Assembly: GCA_030581615.1 (NCBI GenBank)
Contig: JAKTTT010000037.1
Coordinates: forward strand, 62,001 to 126,000
Reading direction: 5' to 3'
Source: Alloascoidea africana
Lineage: Eukaryota; Ascomycota; Alloascoideomycetes; Alloascoideales; Alloascoideaceae
Length of the DNA: 64,000 nt
The position numbers and the translations under genes are program-made. Below the pieces are notes generated by a model. The model did not search any database. It saw only the letters and a list, made by a program, of their open reading frames with translations, and had not been told where the DNA came from. Shown one piece after another: positions 46,013 through 56,121 of this stretch; positions within the stretch are counted from its first letter, which is position 1, and the number at the start of each line of letters is the position of its first letter.

Positions 46013-46270
46013 TTAACGTCTCTTGCTTTCATCCAGCTTCAACAATCGAATAATGGCCACTGAAGAGTTGCAATCAACATGATCAATCAAGTAGCGATGC
46101 TTTCCTGGTAGAGAAATATGTTGCGTCTCTTTACTTTTCCTGTTTATGAGCTTTACGCTTGTGAAGGATGTCATTCTCACGTCGAGGTTTGTCTGAGACA
46201 GGTTACTGCCATTGATCTCAATAAACGAATACTCGTGAGGTGTATCTTTAACAATTATATGTATTCCCAT
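46013..46270 (-). CDS. Orphan small protein, family member A (85 aa)
   Basis: Not recognised. 85 aa, closest relative of the ORF at 37326 (about 70% identity over the full length with a single compensating gap pair). Conserved blocks are KDTP, YSFIEING, NLDVRM, SFTSV, ISLP, KHRYLID and RLLKLD; both end in a short basic tail (ESKRR here). Flanking DNA of the two genes is not detectably similar, so only the coding part has been kept. This is typical of an old duplication under purifying selection. The ATG start is shared in position between both copies. Likely soluble and beta-rich. Confidence 0.72.
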   Translation of the reverse strand: MGIHIIVKDTPHEYSFIEINGSNLSQTNLDVRMTSFTSVKLINRKSKETQHISLPGKHRYLIDHVDCNSSVAIIRLLKLDESKRR

Positions 46271-49200
46271 GTTTGCAAGGTGAAATCTTTCCTGAGTTTC
46301 TTATTTGTAAGTTGTTGGTATTTTGAAATTTGAACGACGAAATATCTCTCTATTTAATTGATATGAACCTCTTGATTCTTTAATTGCTTTGGCTTGCTTT
46401 TTTGCTTGCTATGCTTTTTTGCTTTGCTGGCTAAGTGATAGAGCGCTGTTGGTTTGCCGCTTAGATTCAAAGAGAGAAATATGATAATCGGTATGTTGCG
46501 AAGAATTTTTGATTGCAAATTCGACCTCTTGATGTTCCAGCTGATTTTTTTTCCCACTTCCTTAAATCTTTTTTTTTCTTTTTTTGTTTTCTTGAGCTCA
46601 GGCAACTGACGAGTGGTGATCCAAACCAAAAATGTACGCAATTGTAAACCCAAACAAGCCCAAAATGAAATAATAACAAGCTAGACCGAACTGGAAAATC
46701 TGGAGTATTGAGAAGTGAAGCACTGATCTATAATCGTGTCTATATCCTTTCTATAGAGTGGAAATGTGATATTAAAAACTAGTCGAAGAGCATGAAGAGC
46801 GTCTGGAACATGGGTCCAAAGCTCTATTTATCCTTTTTGCTTGGACATGGCTTATTCTCAATTTTTCATTCGTGCTGACTGGTCTCCGTTGAAAGAGTTA
46901 GACAAGGGAAAGGAAAAAATTCCTCTGCTTAGAATCAACATTTAATAAAATATTCCGTCATCCAAGCCGGTTCATTTAAGCTGTAATTATATCTTGGACT
47001 TAACCGATTTCCCGCTTCGCGGGAAGAGAAGTGTTTACCACTCCCAAATGATAGCTCTACCTCAAATTTCTGAGCACCAGATAGAGTTTTTTTGCTTTTA
47101 CTTTAATTTTTATGTTTATTTTTATTTTTATTTGTGTTTTCGTGGACTAAAAAGGGGGCAATGGCATATGACTGAGATTATTAATGGTCAATGTGGAGGA
47201 TTTTATTTCAAGTAGACGCTTTTTACGCGTTTTGAATGATTGATTAACAGATCCTGGAGTAAACTAGCTGTTCGTATTCTAATAGCAAAAAGGTGCAACA
47301 TCGTTTCTCTAATGTTGGCACTACCCTCCGTTCTTCTCGTCCAAGAAGATCAGCTCTCTGATAAGGCGTAACAGCAACAGATACTAGTTGAAATGAAATC
47401 TAGAGCTAGTATCCCTTTCTCTAAAAAGGATTTGGAGAAAAAATGTGACCAAACCACGAACACTCAATTCTTCAAGTCGTGAGTAAGGCGTAAGTAATCG
47501 TGGCACTGCACATCTGTCTTTCTGGATATGGGGCTAACCCAGGCATAACACTCAGCATCTCTCAATTGGAAGATAACGGTCGACGACATGTAAAAATTCT
47601 TTTCTCCTGCTGCTTTCTGTGTGCGTGGTGCAAGATTGCCTATGAACGAGGACGTACCGTAATTTTGCTGTAGCTGGCAGCATCCTGCTATACATTGAAA
47701 ACAATTCTGATTTTATCAGTTTTTGATTCTGATGATAGGACAATGACATGCTTACTCTTGTTTCATCGCAAATGAAGATCTTATTGGTTGTATCAGTGCA
47801 CTTCAACGCTCATTCATAATAATCCGTTTAGAATGTACGGCCCATCCCGATCGGATGAAATATTCGGCAGTTGAATTCTAAGCGCTCCATTCATCCTATA
47901 CCACAAAGGTTCCAAGAATCGGTCCTGTTCCATAGTATTGTCCTTGTTACAAGGCATATTACCGATTACACGTCTCAAATATTCCATTAGTCAAGATGTA
48001 CTAGATATGAGGTTGCATCACTCTCAAAAGTTTTGCCTAAAAGCAACAATATTGATTTTTGTCCATCTCTCTTATCCAACGGTGCCGTTTTAATTGAATA
48101 TCGGAATGGTCTGCAAATTAAATTTTCATTCCTTCAGTCGTTTTTCTTCCTTGCCCTGATTACACGCAGTTTAGAAGAGAACCAAGCCTCCGGTTTAACC
48201 AGCTGAATCGGTAAACTCCTCCTTTCCTAAGACAGAAAAAAGATGGTAAGCGTCTATTGATCGCTATTTACTAACCCAATTCACCAGCGTGTGAATACGG
48301 TGGTAGCCTCCAAGGTCTGCACTTGCACATTTATTTCCGAAATCCAGCCAGTCACCCTTGTCCTGCGATACTCCTTGCTTTTATTGGCAATGCTTGGAAG
48401 AATGAAAAGGAAATGCTTGCCCCTTCGTACTGAGTATTACTTAACATTTGGACTTTGAGCATAACTCTAAAGAAACCGAAATTGTGTAACCTAAGGCAGC
48501 TAGAACTAGAAGGAACGATAAAATATAAAGAATGTACTGCGGGAGCGAGTACCATGGAAAAATTGAGGACAGGGGAAGGTTGGGACCAACCTTAACGATG
48601 ACTTAATATCCTTGGAGAAGGTCTCGTTCTACTTGGTGGTAAATTGGGCAATACTCGCAGTCTACAGAGGGCACGCTCACGAATCGTTTCTTTAAGCGAA
48701 ACTCCAGTTAAAAAGAGGAACTTAGAAATATATTTCCGGGAAGAAAGCACAAATGACCATCATCAATGCCTCTCTGTGCTTGACGAAGCAAAAATTGCTC
48801 CAACCCTGCATAAAAACGTTTAGATCGGCCAAGCAAATCCAGATCCACCTTTATTGTTTCCCTAGCTAGAATACAGGGATGCATGCTGCAATATATGATC
48901 ATTCTGGTAATAAACTGTGGTGACGCATGATCAAACAGAAATAATAAGATGGTTTCTCCATTCTTACCCGCACATGGCTGAATAATCCTATATTGAAGGG
49001 GAGCAGCAGCAAAGAGACAACTTTATGTCTTGTCCAAGCTTTAGTTCTAATGGAGGTCTTGCCGCTTATTTCATTTTCGAAAACAAAACTCTGTAGTATT
49101 GGGACCTGGCATGGAAGGGAAATAATTCGTCCATGTCAGGGACTGCGTAACGGGATTAAGATTAATCAATATACAGTTGGCTTTTTTTAATAGAAGCCCT

Positions 49201-50019
49201 AAATGCCTCGATTCTTTTCAAATTACGGTATTCGGAAACCGAACACTTACACTAAGACCATTTCTATCTAAGACAATTTACGATTCTTTTTTTTTCTTTT
49301 TTTTTTTTGAGAGAGAGAGAGAGAAAGAGAGACAGAGAGTGTACAGTAAGAGGCTAATTGCTGTATGCCTATGCAGTGAAACATAGAACGATGTAGTACG
49401 GATCTAAAAATTGGTGTACTCTACTGGAAGGCCTCGGTAAGATCTGACACTATATATCGAATTCTGATATCAAGCGTTCAAGGCATTCTTTTGCCCTATT
49501 ATAGTTCTAGTTCAGTGAGATTTACCGTATTATCAATAGAAATCTATACTGTTTAATCTGGTTACTGTGGGATATTTCTCGTATTTTATCAAAGCCTACT
49601 GTAATAAGAAATGCAAAGAGCTTTAGACGCTTGCAAGGATCTTACCAAAAGTTTATGGGAAAAAAAAGGATTCAGCAAGAATGTGGAAAGGGAATGCTAT
49701 AACGCTTGATACTTTCAGAAAGCAAAAAGATATACTGTGGTGTAGTGCTATACCTCAGATTGTACTTAATCCATTCCCAGAAAAATAAGAAGAATATGTA
49801 AGTGAAAAAGTCTTTTACAGTATTTCGGCTTTATTCATAAAGATGTTTATCCATTATAATAAGTATGAAGGAAAGAATGGCTTTAACCGATCCGAATTTT
49901 TTTTTGACTTTTCGTAACTGAAAGAAATTAAGTGAAGCGAATCAAAACATGCAAAAGAAATATACAATGTGTTTGATTAAACCATAAAAATTTTTAACAA
50001 ATACCAAAACTTGAAAAAC
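46271..50019. other. Gene-poor interval upstream of the orphan cluster
   Basis: 3.7 kb. Contains T-rich stretches (46540-46590, 47090-47140), short frames on both strands with no recognised domain (for example 47552-47806 and 48708-48902, minus) and a T-tract/GA microsatellite near 49290-49340. The last 100 bp is the 3' flank of the first siderophore transporter. No RNA gene recognised. Confidence 0.5.
49286..49340. repeat. T-tract followed by (GA)n microsatellite
   Basis: About 23 pyrimidines (mostly T) followed by about 30 purines of alternating G and A with few interruptions. A pyrimidine/purine strand switch of this kind is a simple-repeat tract; no coding role seen. Confidence 0.8.
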
Positions 50020-51928
50020 TTAACTGGAAAAGCCTTTTCTTTCCAAATCAAGCACTTGAGAATGATCTACTTGTTCCTCTGCCTTATCGTGATCTTCCTT
50101 GTGGAGGTCGAGATCCTTCATGAGAAACATCAAAAAGATCATGGGGATTGTAAAGCAGGTAGATGCGATGGCAAGCTTCTTTTGGGTGACCCGGTAAGCA
50201 CGGTCGATGGCCTCTCTAGCTGGTGTTCCAACCTCAAACTTTTGTGCAACCACAATGCTCTTGAAGATTGCCTCTGCTTGGGCCTTGTTCTTCTCTGGCA
50301 GAAATTTTTCAAGCCTGTTGGGCAAGATGTTGTTCCAAATAGAAGCGCCAATAGCAGTACCAAAAGCACCTCCGAATACCATAGTTGCAAAATAAATGGC
50401 AGTCGAAATAGCAACTTCATTCTTTGAAACTATTCCTTGAATAATGACCTGGGCCGTTGTTTGGTAGAACCCTCTTCCAACACCGAATATTGCCTTGGCC
50501 GTTACAAAGGAAGCTTCATTCGCAACGGCACCGTCCTTATCAATAAGATAGATCAACAAACCCTGGCCCAAAGTGACCATTGGCACGCCTATCCAAACCC
50601 AAATCCTAGCCATTTTTGTGTATTTGATGACTACACCGACTACCACAGATGATATCTCAAACCCTACTCTAGTGGCATTGTCTACCCGAGTTGCTTTTCC
50701 TGGACTCATATGACCAGCAACTTGCAAAAAAGAAGGCAAAAACGATGAAGAAGCAGCATAACCTAAAAAGTCGAATGCTCCTATCAAACATGCAACAATT
50801 AACGTGAGCGTGCGAACCATTTTGTAAGGAAGGAAAGGCTTTTTGGCGAATTTCAGGTCCCATACGAAGAAGGCTATTAGAATCAAGGGACCTAGAACGA
50901 TTGTGACAATTGAAGAGGCCTGCTTCCATCTGTAGGAGTACCCCTTGCCTGTTGTCGTAAGAGGGATCAGTGTCAGGGCAAGACCAGCCAGAAGCAAAAA
51001 CGCTCCGAAGAGGTCAAACTCTGTCCACATCAGATACCAAGCTGTTTTTGCTTTTGAGTGTCTCTTGTCCTCAGGAACAAGACCCATAACTGCAACCCTT
51101 CTCTTGTCACCGTGCAACTTGGCCTTGTGGTTAAGATAGAACAGAGAAATGATGAGTGGAGCGATAGCAAAAGGGAGGATAATGGCCCACATTCCGTATC
51201 CCCATCTCCAAGTCGAATGGTCAAGCACACTTTCACCAACAATACTTCCTAGATAAAGAGTCGGAATAGCAGTCAAGGCTTGGGGCAAACTGGACCAGAG
51301 ACCTCTATTAATCAAGTTTGTCGTATCTGCAATAAAGACCTGCTGCATTATTCCGTAACCAACATCACCAATTCCTCCGAAAATCTCTCCTGCAACGTAG
51401 GTTGAAATGTTATTACTGGCGGCAAACATAATGTAACTGAGAACCAAGATGAAAACGGAGAGGGTGAAACCATCAGGTCTACCGAATATATCAGATAGTT
51501 TAGCAATTATTGGATAGGAAATGATGCTTGCAATTCTGCTCACAACATTTGCAGTTGTTAACATGGAATGCGCTTTGAAAGCACTAGTTGCATAAGGCAC
51601 ATAGGTCGATGAAGTGTATCTGCAAAATGCAATGATCAAGGCAGAGAAAATTAGACTAAACAGTTGTATTTTGATTGTTAATATAATGGTAGTTTGTAAT
51701 GTTCAACTGTTATTTGAAAACTTACCAAGCATAGGATGTTATCAATAGTTTCTTTGGCCATGCATTTCTCAAAATTTCAGCACGGCTAACACCCGGGAGA
51801 TACTCAGATGAAGATGAATCATCTGCGACCGGATTTTCTCTGTTTATCTGGGTCCTAGTATCTTTTTCCTCGCTGTATTCTTTTGAATCACTGGCCGACT
51901 CTCTTCTACTACTATGAATAGAAACCAT
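50020..51928 (-). CDS. Siderophore-iron transporter, SIT1/ARN family, copy 1 (two exons)
   Basis: MFS permease importing ferric siderophores with protons. Predicted CDS is complement(join(50020..51655, 51726..51928)), 612 aa, about 14 membrane segments. The 70-nt intron (51656-51725) has donor GTAAGT and acceptor TTTAG, with a TTAAC branch-like site; it splits a codon after SYA and leads into LIFSALIIAFCRYT. Exon 1 encodes the acidic, Ser-rich cytosolic N-terminus ending in the conserved EYLPGVSRAEILRNAWPKKLL. Family marks are SSTYVPYATSAFKAHS in the first helix and loop, and IAKLSDIFGRPDGF between TM2 and TM3. The start ATG at 51928 precedes MVSIHSSRRESAS. A paralog with the same intron position lies 6.1 kb away on the same strand. 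Substrate specificity cannot be read from the sequence. Confidence 0.9.
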
Positions 51929-54007
51929 GACTGAAAGATTGAGCTCTCTTACTTTCTTGATCAAGAAAATATAATTGTGGTAATTAATGGAACTATTAGT
52001 GGAGCGTGTAAATAACTGGAAAGAAGGGAAATGAAGTGTCTTATGAAGAAAAGGGGAGGAGAGAGCGGATGCTTTATAAGAAATCTTTTCAAGACAGAAC
52101 TGCTTGTGATCTTGCGCAAACAAGTCTTGGTACCATTCTCAGATCATCGCGATAATGCTTAACAAAAGGAAAATCAGGCCGGCTTATTGTAATTTTTTTC
52201 CGTTTCTACCTTGCAATATCTGAGACAATACAGGAAATCCAGCTCCCTTGCATAATGACAAGTTGCCCCAGCCTCTATTAAACGGTAGTACTAATTTTTG
52301 ATTTCCTATCTCTAATATTAATCGAAAGTCTGTTCTCTTGCTATAGTCTTAAAATCAACATTCAATAATCGCCCAAGCGAGTTTTACAAGAAACATCTGG
52401 AGCACTGTAAGGCGTATGCGCGTACTTTAGAGATACCAACATCTGTCATTCTCTCCTTAGGCAAACTTGAACGTATTATACAGTCTAGTTATCAATAGAC
52501 CAATTGGAAGGCTCAATTATTTTTACTAGAAGTCATGAGAACGGTTAATCCTTGAATTTTGGTACTTTCATTTGATATTGAGGTTGGTATTATTAAAAGG
52601 CCTGGTTGCATGTGGCTAATTGTGGCTTATTGGCACTCTCTACGTTTCCTTTCTGTTGCCTATCACCTGCTTGTGGGGCTATTGATAACAATGTTTCAAG
52701 CACTGTTCAGAGTCTTGAACTTTTCAAGATTTTTTTTATTCAAGTGAAGTAAACGATATAGTAACAAAGACACCGAATCTTGTTTATTGTTCCAAAAATT
52801 TTATCTTGTCACACCGCATTTTTTTAAAACTGATCTCAAGGTGTACAACTTTGAATTTTGAGATGGCTGATTTGGATAAAATGGGCCATTTTCCTGTAGA
52901 GCTCGTTCAAACCAGTTCTTTGCATTTCATAATTATTCTCATTATCAGAAGTTTTAAACCCATATACTGCACTTGTTGCATTTCACGAGGTGTTGACTAA
53001 GATAATAGTAGTTTCTTCTGCTTTATTTAGAAATATCAAATCCCTGATTATGTACCGGTATGGCCGAGCACAAAGCTTTTTCCGTTATTTCTTCTATTGT
53101 TTTGTTCGCTTCAAGTTTTGTCCAGTACATATTCCGCAACCGATCTGTTTATCTGAAACCGAGATTAGAATATCTCAGGTTCTCGGATGTTCTTTTACGG
53201 CAATACGTAACTCACTTTGTCACAACACATCTCTATATAAGCGACAGATATCCTTCATCTACACATGTAGCTGAGGATGAAAAAGCGGAAAATCCATGGG
53301 CTTGACTTTTTGCTTCCCTACCTAGTAATTCCATGCTCTCTCATCTCCTCGAAAATACACTGACATGTATTCCAAGAACACTATGAACGTGGGGTGATAA
53401 CATAAAATAATTCAGCAACCATTAATACCTGAATATTATAGTAGATTAAAACTTCATTATGGTTCTTTATTCAGGTTTTGCGTGGCATTGTCTTTGATTA
53501 TTGATACCCACACATTTTGAAATTTCCTCAACTTGGTTTATGTTGATAACATGACAATTTCGATTTAATGAAAGGTACTAACACATACCAAATATCTAAT
53601 CTGGTATTTTCTTTGGGGGCTTTATACAGCAGAGCATGTATTTCAGACAGTATTCAGAGAATATCCAAAACCAAAAAGAAAAATCGCTCTTGACAACTCT
53701 TGACAACAATCTCATTTCAGGTCATCAGAGTAAAGATGAAACATTTCAAAGTTTCCTCTTACTTTCGATTTTGTTTATCATGTATCGTACATGTTGACAT
53801 CGTCATCCTGTTAGTAAATATTCGAGCAAGTGCTCTGTACTTGAATTCAACTTTGACCAGAAGGAATCGTACTTGGGTCATGATGACAACCCCTAGTCAT
53901 ATGTTCAACAGAGTTTGTGAGTACTATCTGTTTTTTTATTTCAGACCGATCAAGTGATTTCAAACCTCACTTCTAGTCTCCAGGTAGTGAGCAAATGTGT
54001 ATTTCAC
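51929..54007. other. Promoter of transporter copy 1 and gene-poor DNA
   Basis: 2.1 kb. The part next to 51928 is the transporter promoter. Further out, overlapping plus-strand frames at 52990-53305 encode hydrophobic stretches with no recognised family, and another short frame lies at 53700-53957. I see no supported gene. Confidence 0.5.
52144..52155. promoter_or_regulatory. GATA-type motif upstream of transporter copy 1
   Basis: TCATCGCGATAA, about 216 bp upstream of the start codon, aligns with TTATCACGATAA upstream of copy 2; flanking bases also match (AGAT before, AAT after). Fungal GATA repressors of iron uptake (Fep1/Sfu1/SreA type) bind GATAA cores. Confidence 0.4.
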
Positions 54008-54433
54008 TCAGTTCCGTTGAAATTCTGAGTTTAGGAATTTATTTCCAGTCTCCCCTTTCAAAGTGGACAATACAGGTAAGTCGTTCTTAACAACTATTGG
54101 GATAACTTTGGTATCATAGATATCAAGTACTCGCGTAAAACTTTTTTCTGACTCTCTCTCGACGATCGCAAGGCTCTGAAGATTGGCTACAACTAATTCG
54201 CAGATACCTATCCTCATTCCCTGAATCCGAAAAATCCGAAACTTCTTCCACCGTCTAAGTACATTCTCTGGGAACAACCGGAAACCAATCCTCAAATGCT
54301 GGGCTCTACCCAAAGATGCTATGCTAAGATTGTGAATAGTACCAAGCACTTTTTCAGATATCTTTATGTTGGAAATGAGAGTTGTGATGAGCTTTGATCT
54401 TTGCTTTGAGCTACCTTTTGAAACCCTGGTCAT
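54008..54433 (-). CDS. Hypothetical basic protein (141 aa), possibly degenerate
   Basis: Not recognised. ATG-initiated, 141 aa, rich in Arg, Lys and Ser at the N-terminus (MTRVSKGSSKQRSK) with leucine/isoleucine-rich helical-looking middle. Near residues 100-125 it has RVLDIYDTKVIPIVVKNDLP, which partly resembles RVVDLDLAVVRDNIP in the 162-aa ORF at 39154; the resemblance covers only about 30 residues. It lies between the two siderophore transporters in otherwise gene-poor DNA. It may be a small lineage-specific gene or a chance frame. Confidence 0.35.
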   Translation of the reverse strand: MTRVSKGSSKQRSKLITTLISNIKISEKVLGTIHNLSIASLGRAQHLRIGFRLFPENVLRRWKKFRIFRIQGMRIGICELVVANLQSLAIVERESEKSFTRVLDIYDTKVIPIVVKNDLPVLSTLKGETGNKFLNSEFQRN

Positions 54434-56121
54434 GAATTTACTCCTTTAAACTTTGGATTTGTTCCATATTGCTTTTCAGAAACCACAGGGATGATCTCAA
54501 CCATTCTCAGAGCAATTTTACATCAAAGAGGATACAAATTCAGGACAAAGACAACATTTGGCGTCAAATTTGCAATTTTCTCAAGAGATTGGATAATCCA
54601 AAAACGATGTGGTTGTCAATAGATTAACAATAAACGTGATGTTTAGTGCGGTTTGCGACCCAGCTTTCTTCAGCTCAAGAATTACCTGTAATTAACAAAA
54701 TAGTCCAGCAGATCAGGCTATGAGGGGTTAGATAGCCGTAATTTGAAGTGGCAATAGAGAATGAAGGAGGGAATTTTTCGCTTAAGAGGGCTTTTCAATG
54801 TGCTAGCCTGGCAACTATGTGCGCAACTTTTGGCAAAGGGAAACAGACGTTTTAACCTTTGAGCCACTTTGCATGAAGCTGAATGGAAAAAGTAAGTTTT
54901 TCTGGCCAAAAGATATAGCCCAGTATACAATAGCAAAACATCATGAATAGCTTTTCTGTAGAGATGGACTTTTTACTTAGATTTGAATATGTTTCTAAAG
55001 TGATTCAACCGACACTCTATTGGTCAAGGACAAACCCTCTTCTTCCGACTAATTAGGAAACTTGTCTTTACTCTGCATATGCTGAGTTGCATACTACCGA
55101 AAATGTGCGCTGTTGTATCACTCTTCTTTTATCTCTGCTTCTTATAAATGTTGAGGCCGAAACTGAAGGACTACCCTTGCCTTTCTTATGTGTTGAGCTT
55201 TGTTAGGATAATATTAATGTGAATGTATTTCTTGTAGATGAAAATGTCAAAGATAATGAAACTTTAACGATGATTGAGCTATTAACATGTAGTTTGGTGT
55301 TTGTAAGGGTTCCGAAGGCTATAGGTTGACTATTCACAGACTTCCTTGTTGATCCCTCTATTGCAAGGTAGGAACTCGGTTATTTATATAGAGGAATTCT
55401 TTGGCTGATACCGGGTTCTACGGGAGACAGGGACATCCGTATCTTAACAGTGTTCATTTTAACGTCATTTACTCAAATGCATCATGAGTTGGGTTCTTGA
55501 ATGCTTTGCTGGACTCCTTCAGCAGCACCTAGGGGGTATTCACATTTGTAAGTGTGTAGACTTTCCGTAGCTTAGTGAGTTGAAAAATCTAAAAGAGTCG
55601 ACCTTGCAATAATTGCAATCTTTGTTTACATAGGCTCACAATTGTGAAACAGCAATTCATGGCCGAATTCAGTCTTATACCGTTTTGTAGGATCAAAACA
55701 GTTGACTGGCGCTCACTTCATAACCAAAGAATATTTGAGCTTTTACACGATATGTAAATAAAAGGTGACTGTCATATTTAGATTGCTGGCTTTTGTGAGA
55801 ACCAGTTTTTCATTACATTGGAGAAGAAGAGGAATTGAACTGCATCGGCCCATGAATTCCTGTCTATAGATTCTCCCAACCGAGGTTAATTTCGCCAGCT
55901 TTTCCCCAAGCATGTTTAAACACTAACTGTCAAATAATCTTCTTAAAATTCATCATATATTACTAAGATTTTCCGCCTGGGAATAGAATAGGTAGTAGGA
56001 ACAATTCAAAGAGCAAAACACAAGACAAGACAAGACGCAAAGTTTATCTTTGGAAGAAAACAAAAAGTCATAACAAGCAATTAAAGGGGAAAAAACATAA
56101 TAGAATTCGAAAACTTTTTGT
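54434..56121. other. Gene-poor interval with solo LTR
   Basis: 1.7 kb between the hypothetical 141-aa frame and the 3' end of transporter copy 2. It includes a Lys/Ser-rich minus frame (54718-54936) without recognised product, the solo LTR at 55302-55449, and a stretch near 55828-55895 with tRNA-like A- and B-box resemblance but no foldable tRNA. Confidence 0.5.
55302..55449 (+). mobile_element. Solo LTR, 148 bp, with 5-bp target-site duplication (fossil)
   Basis: Begins TGTAAGGG and ends CTTAACA. It is flanked by the identical pentamer GTGTT at 55297-55301 and 55450-55454. It shares the TATTTATATAGAGGAAT promoter-like block, the ATTGCAA(A/G)GTAGGAA block and the GGGACATCC/GGAACATCC block with the LTR at 26865-27016, in the same order. 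Roughly 70% similar to it by eye, so the two come from distinct, diverged insertions of one family. Internal region absent. Confidence 0.82.

Noticed and set aside
37200-46700. A large inverted duplication around the two 85-aa orphan genes (opposite strands)
   Set aside because: Similarity stops at the coding ends; the flanking sequences do not match as inverted repeats.
55828-55895. tRNA-like sequence on the minus strand (CTCGGTTGGGAGA and GCAGTTCAATTCC)
   Set aside because: A D-arm and T-loop resemblance is present, but anticodon and acceptor stems do not pair. At most a very old relic.
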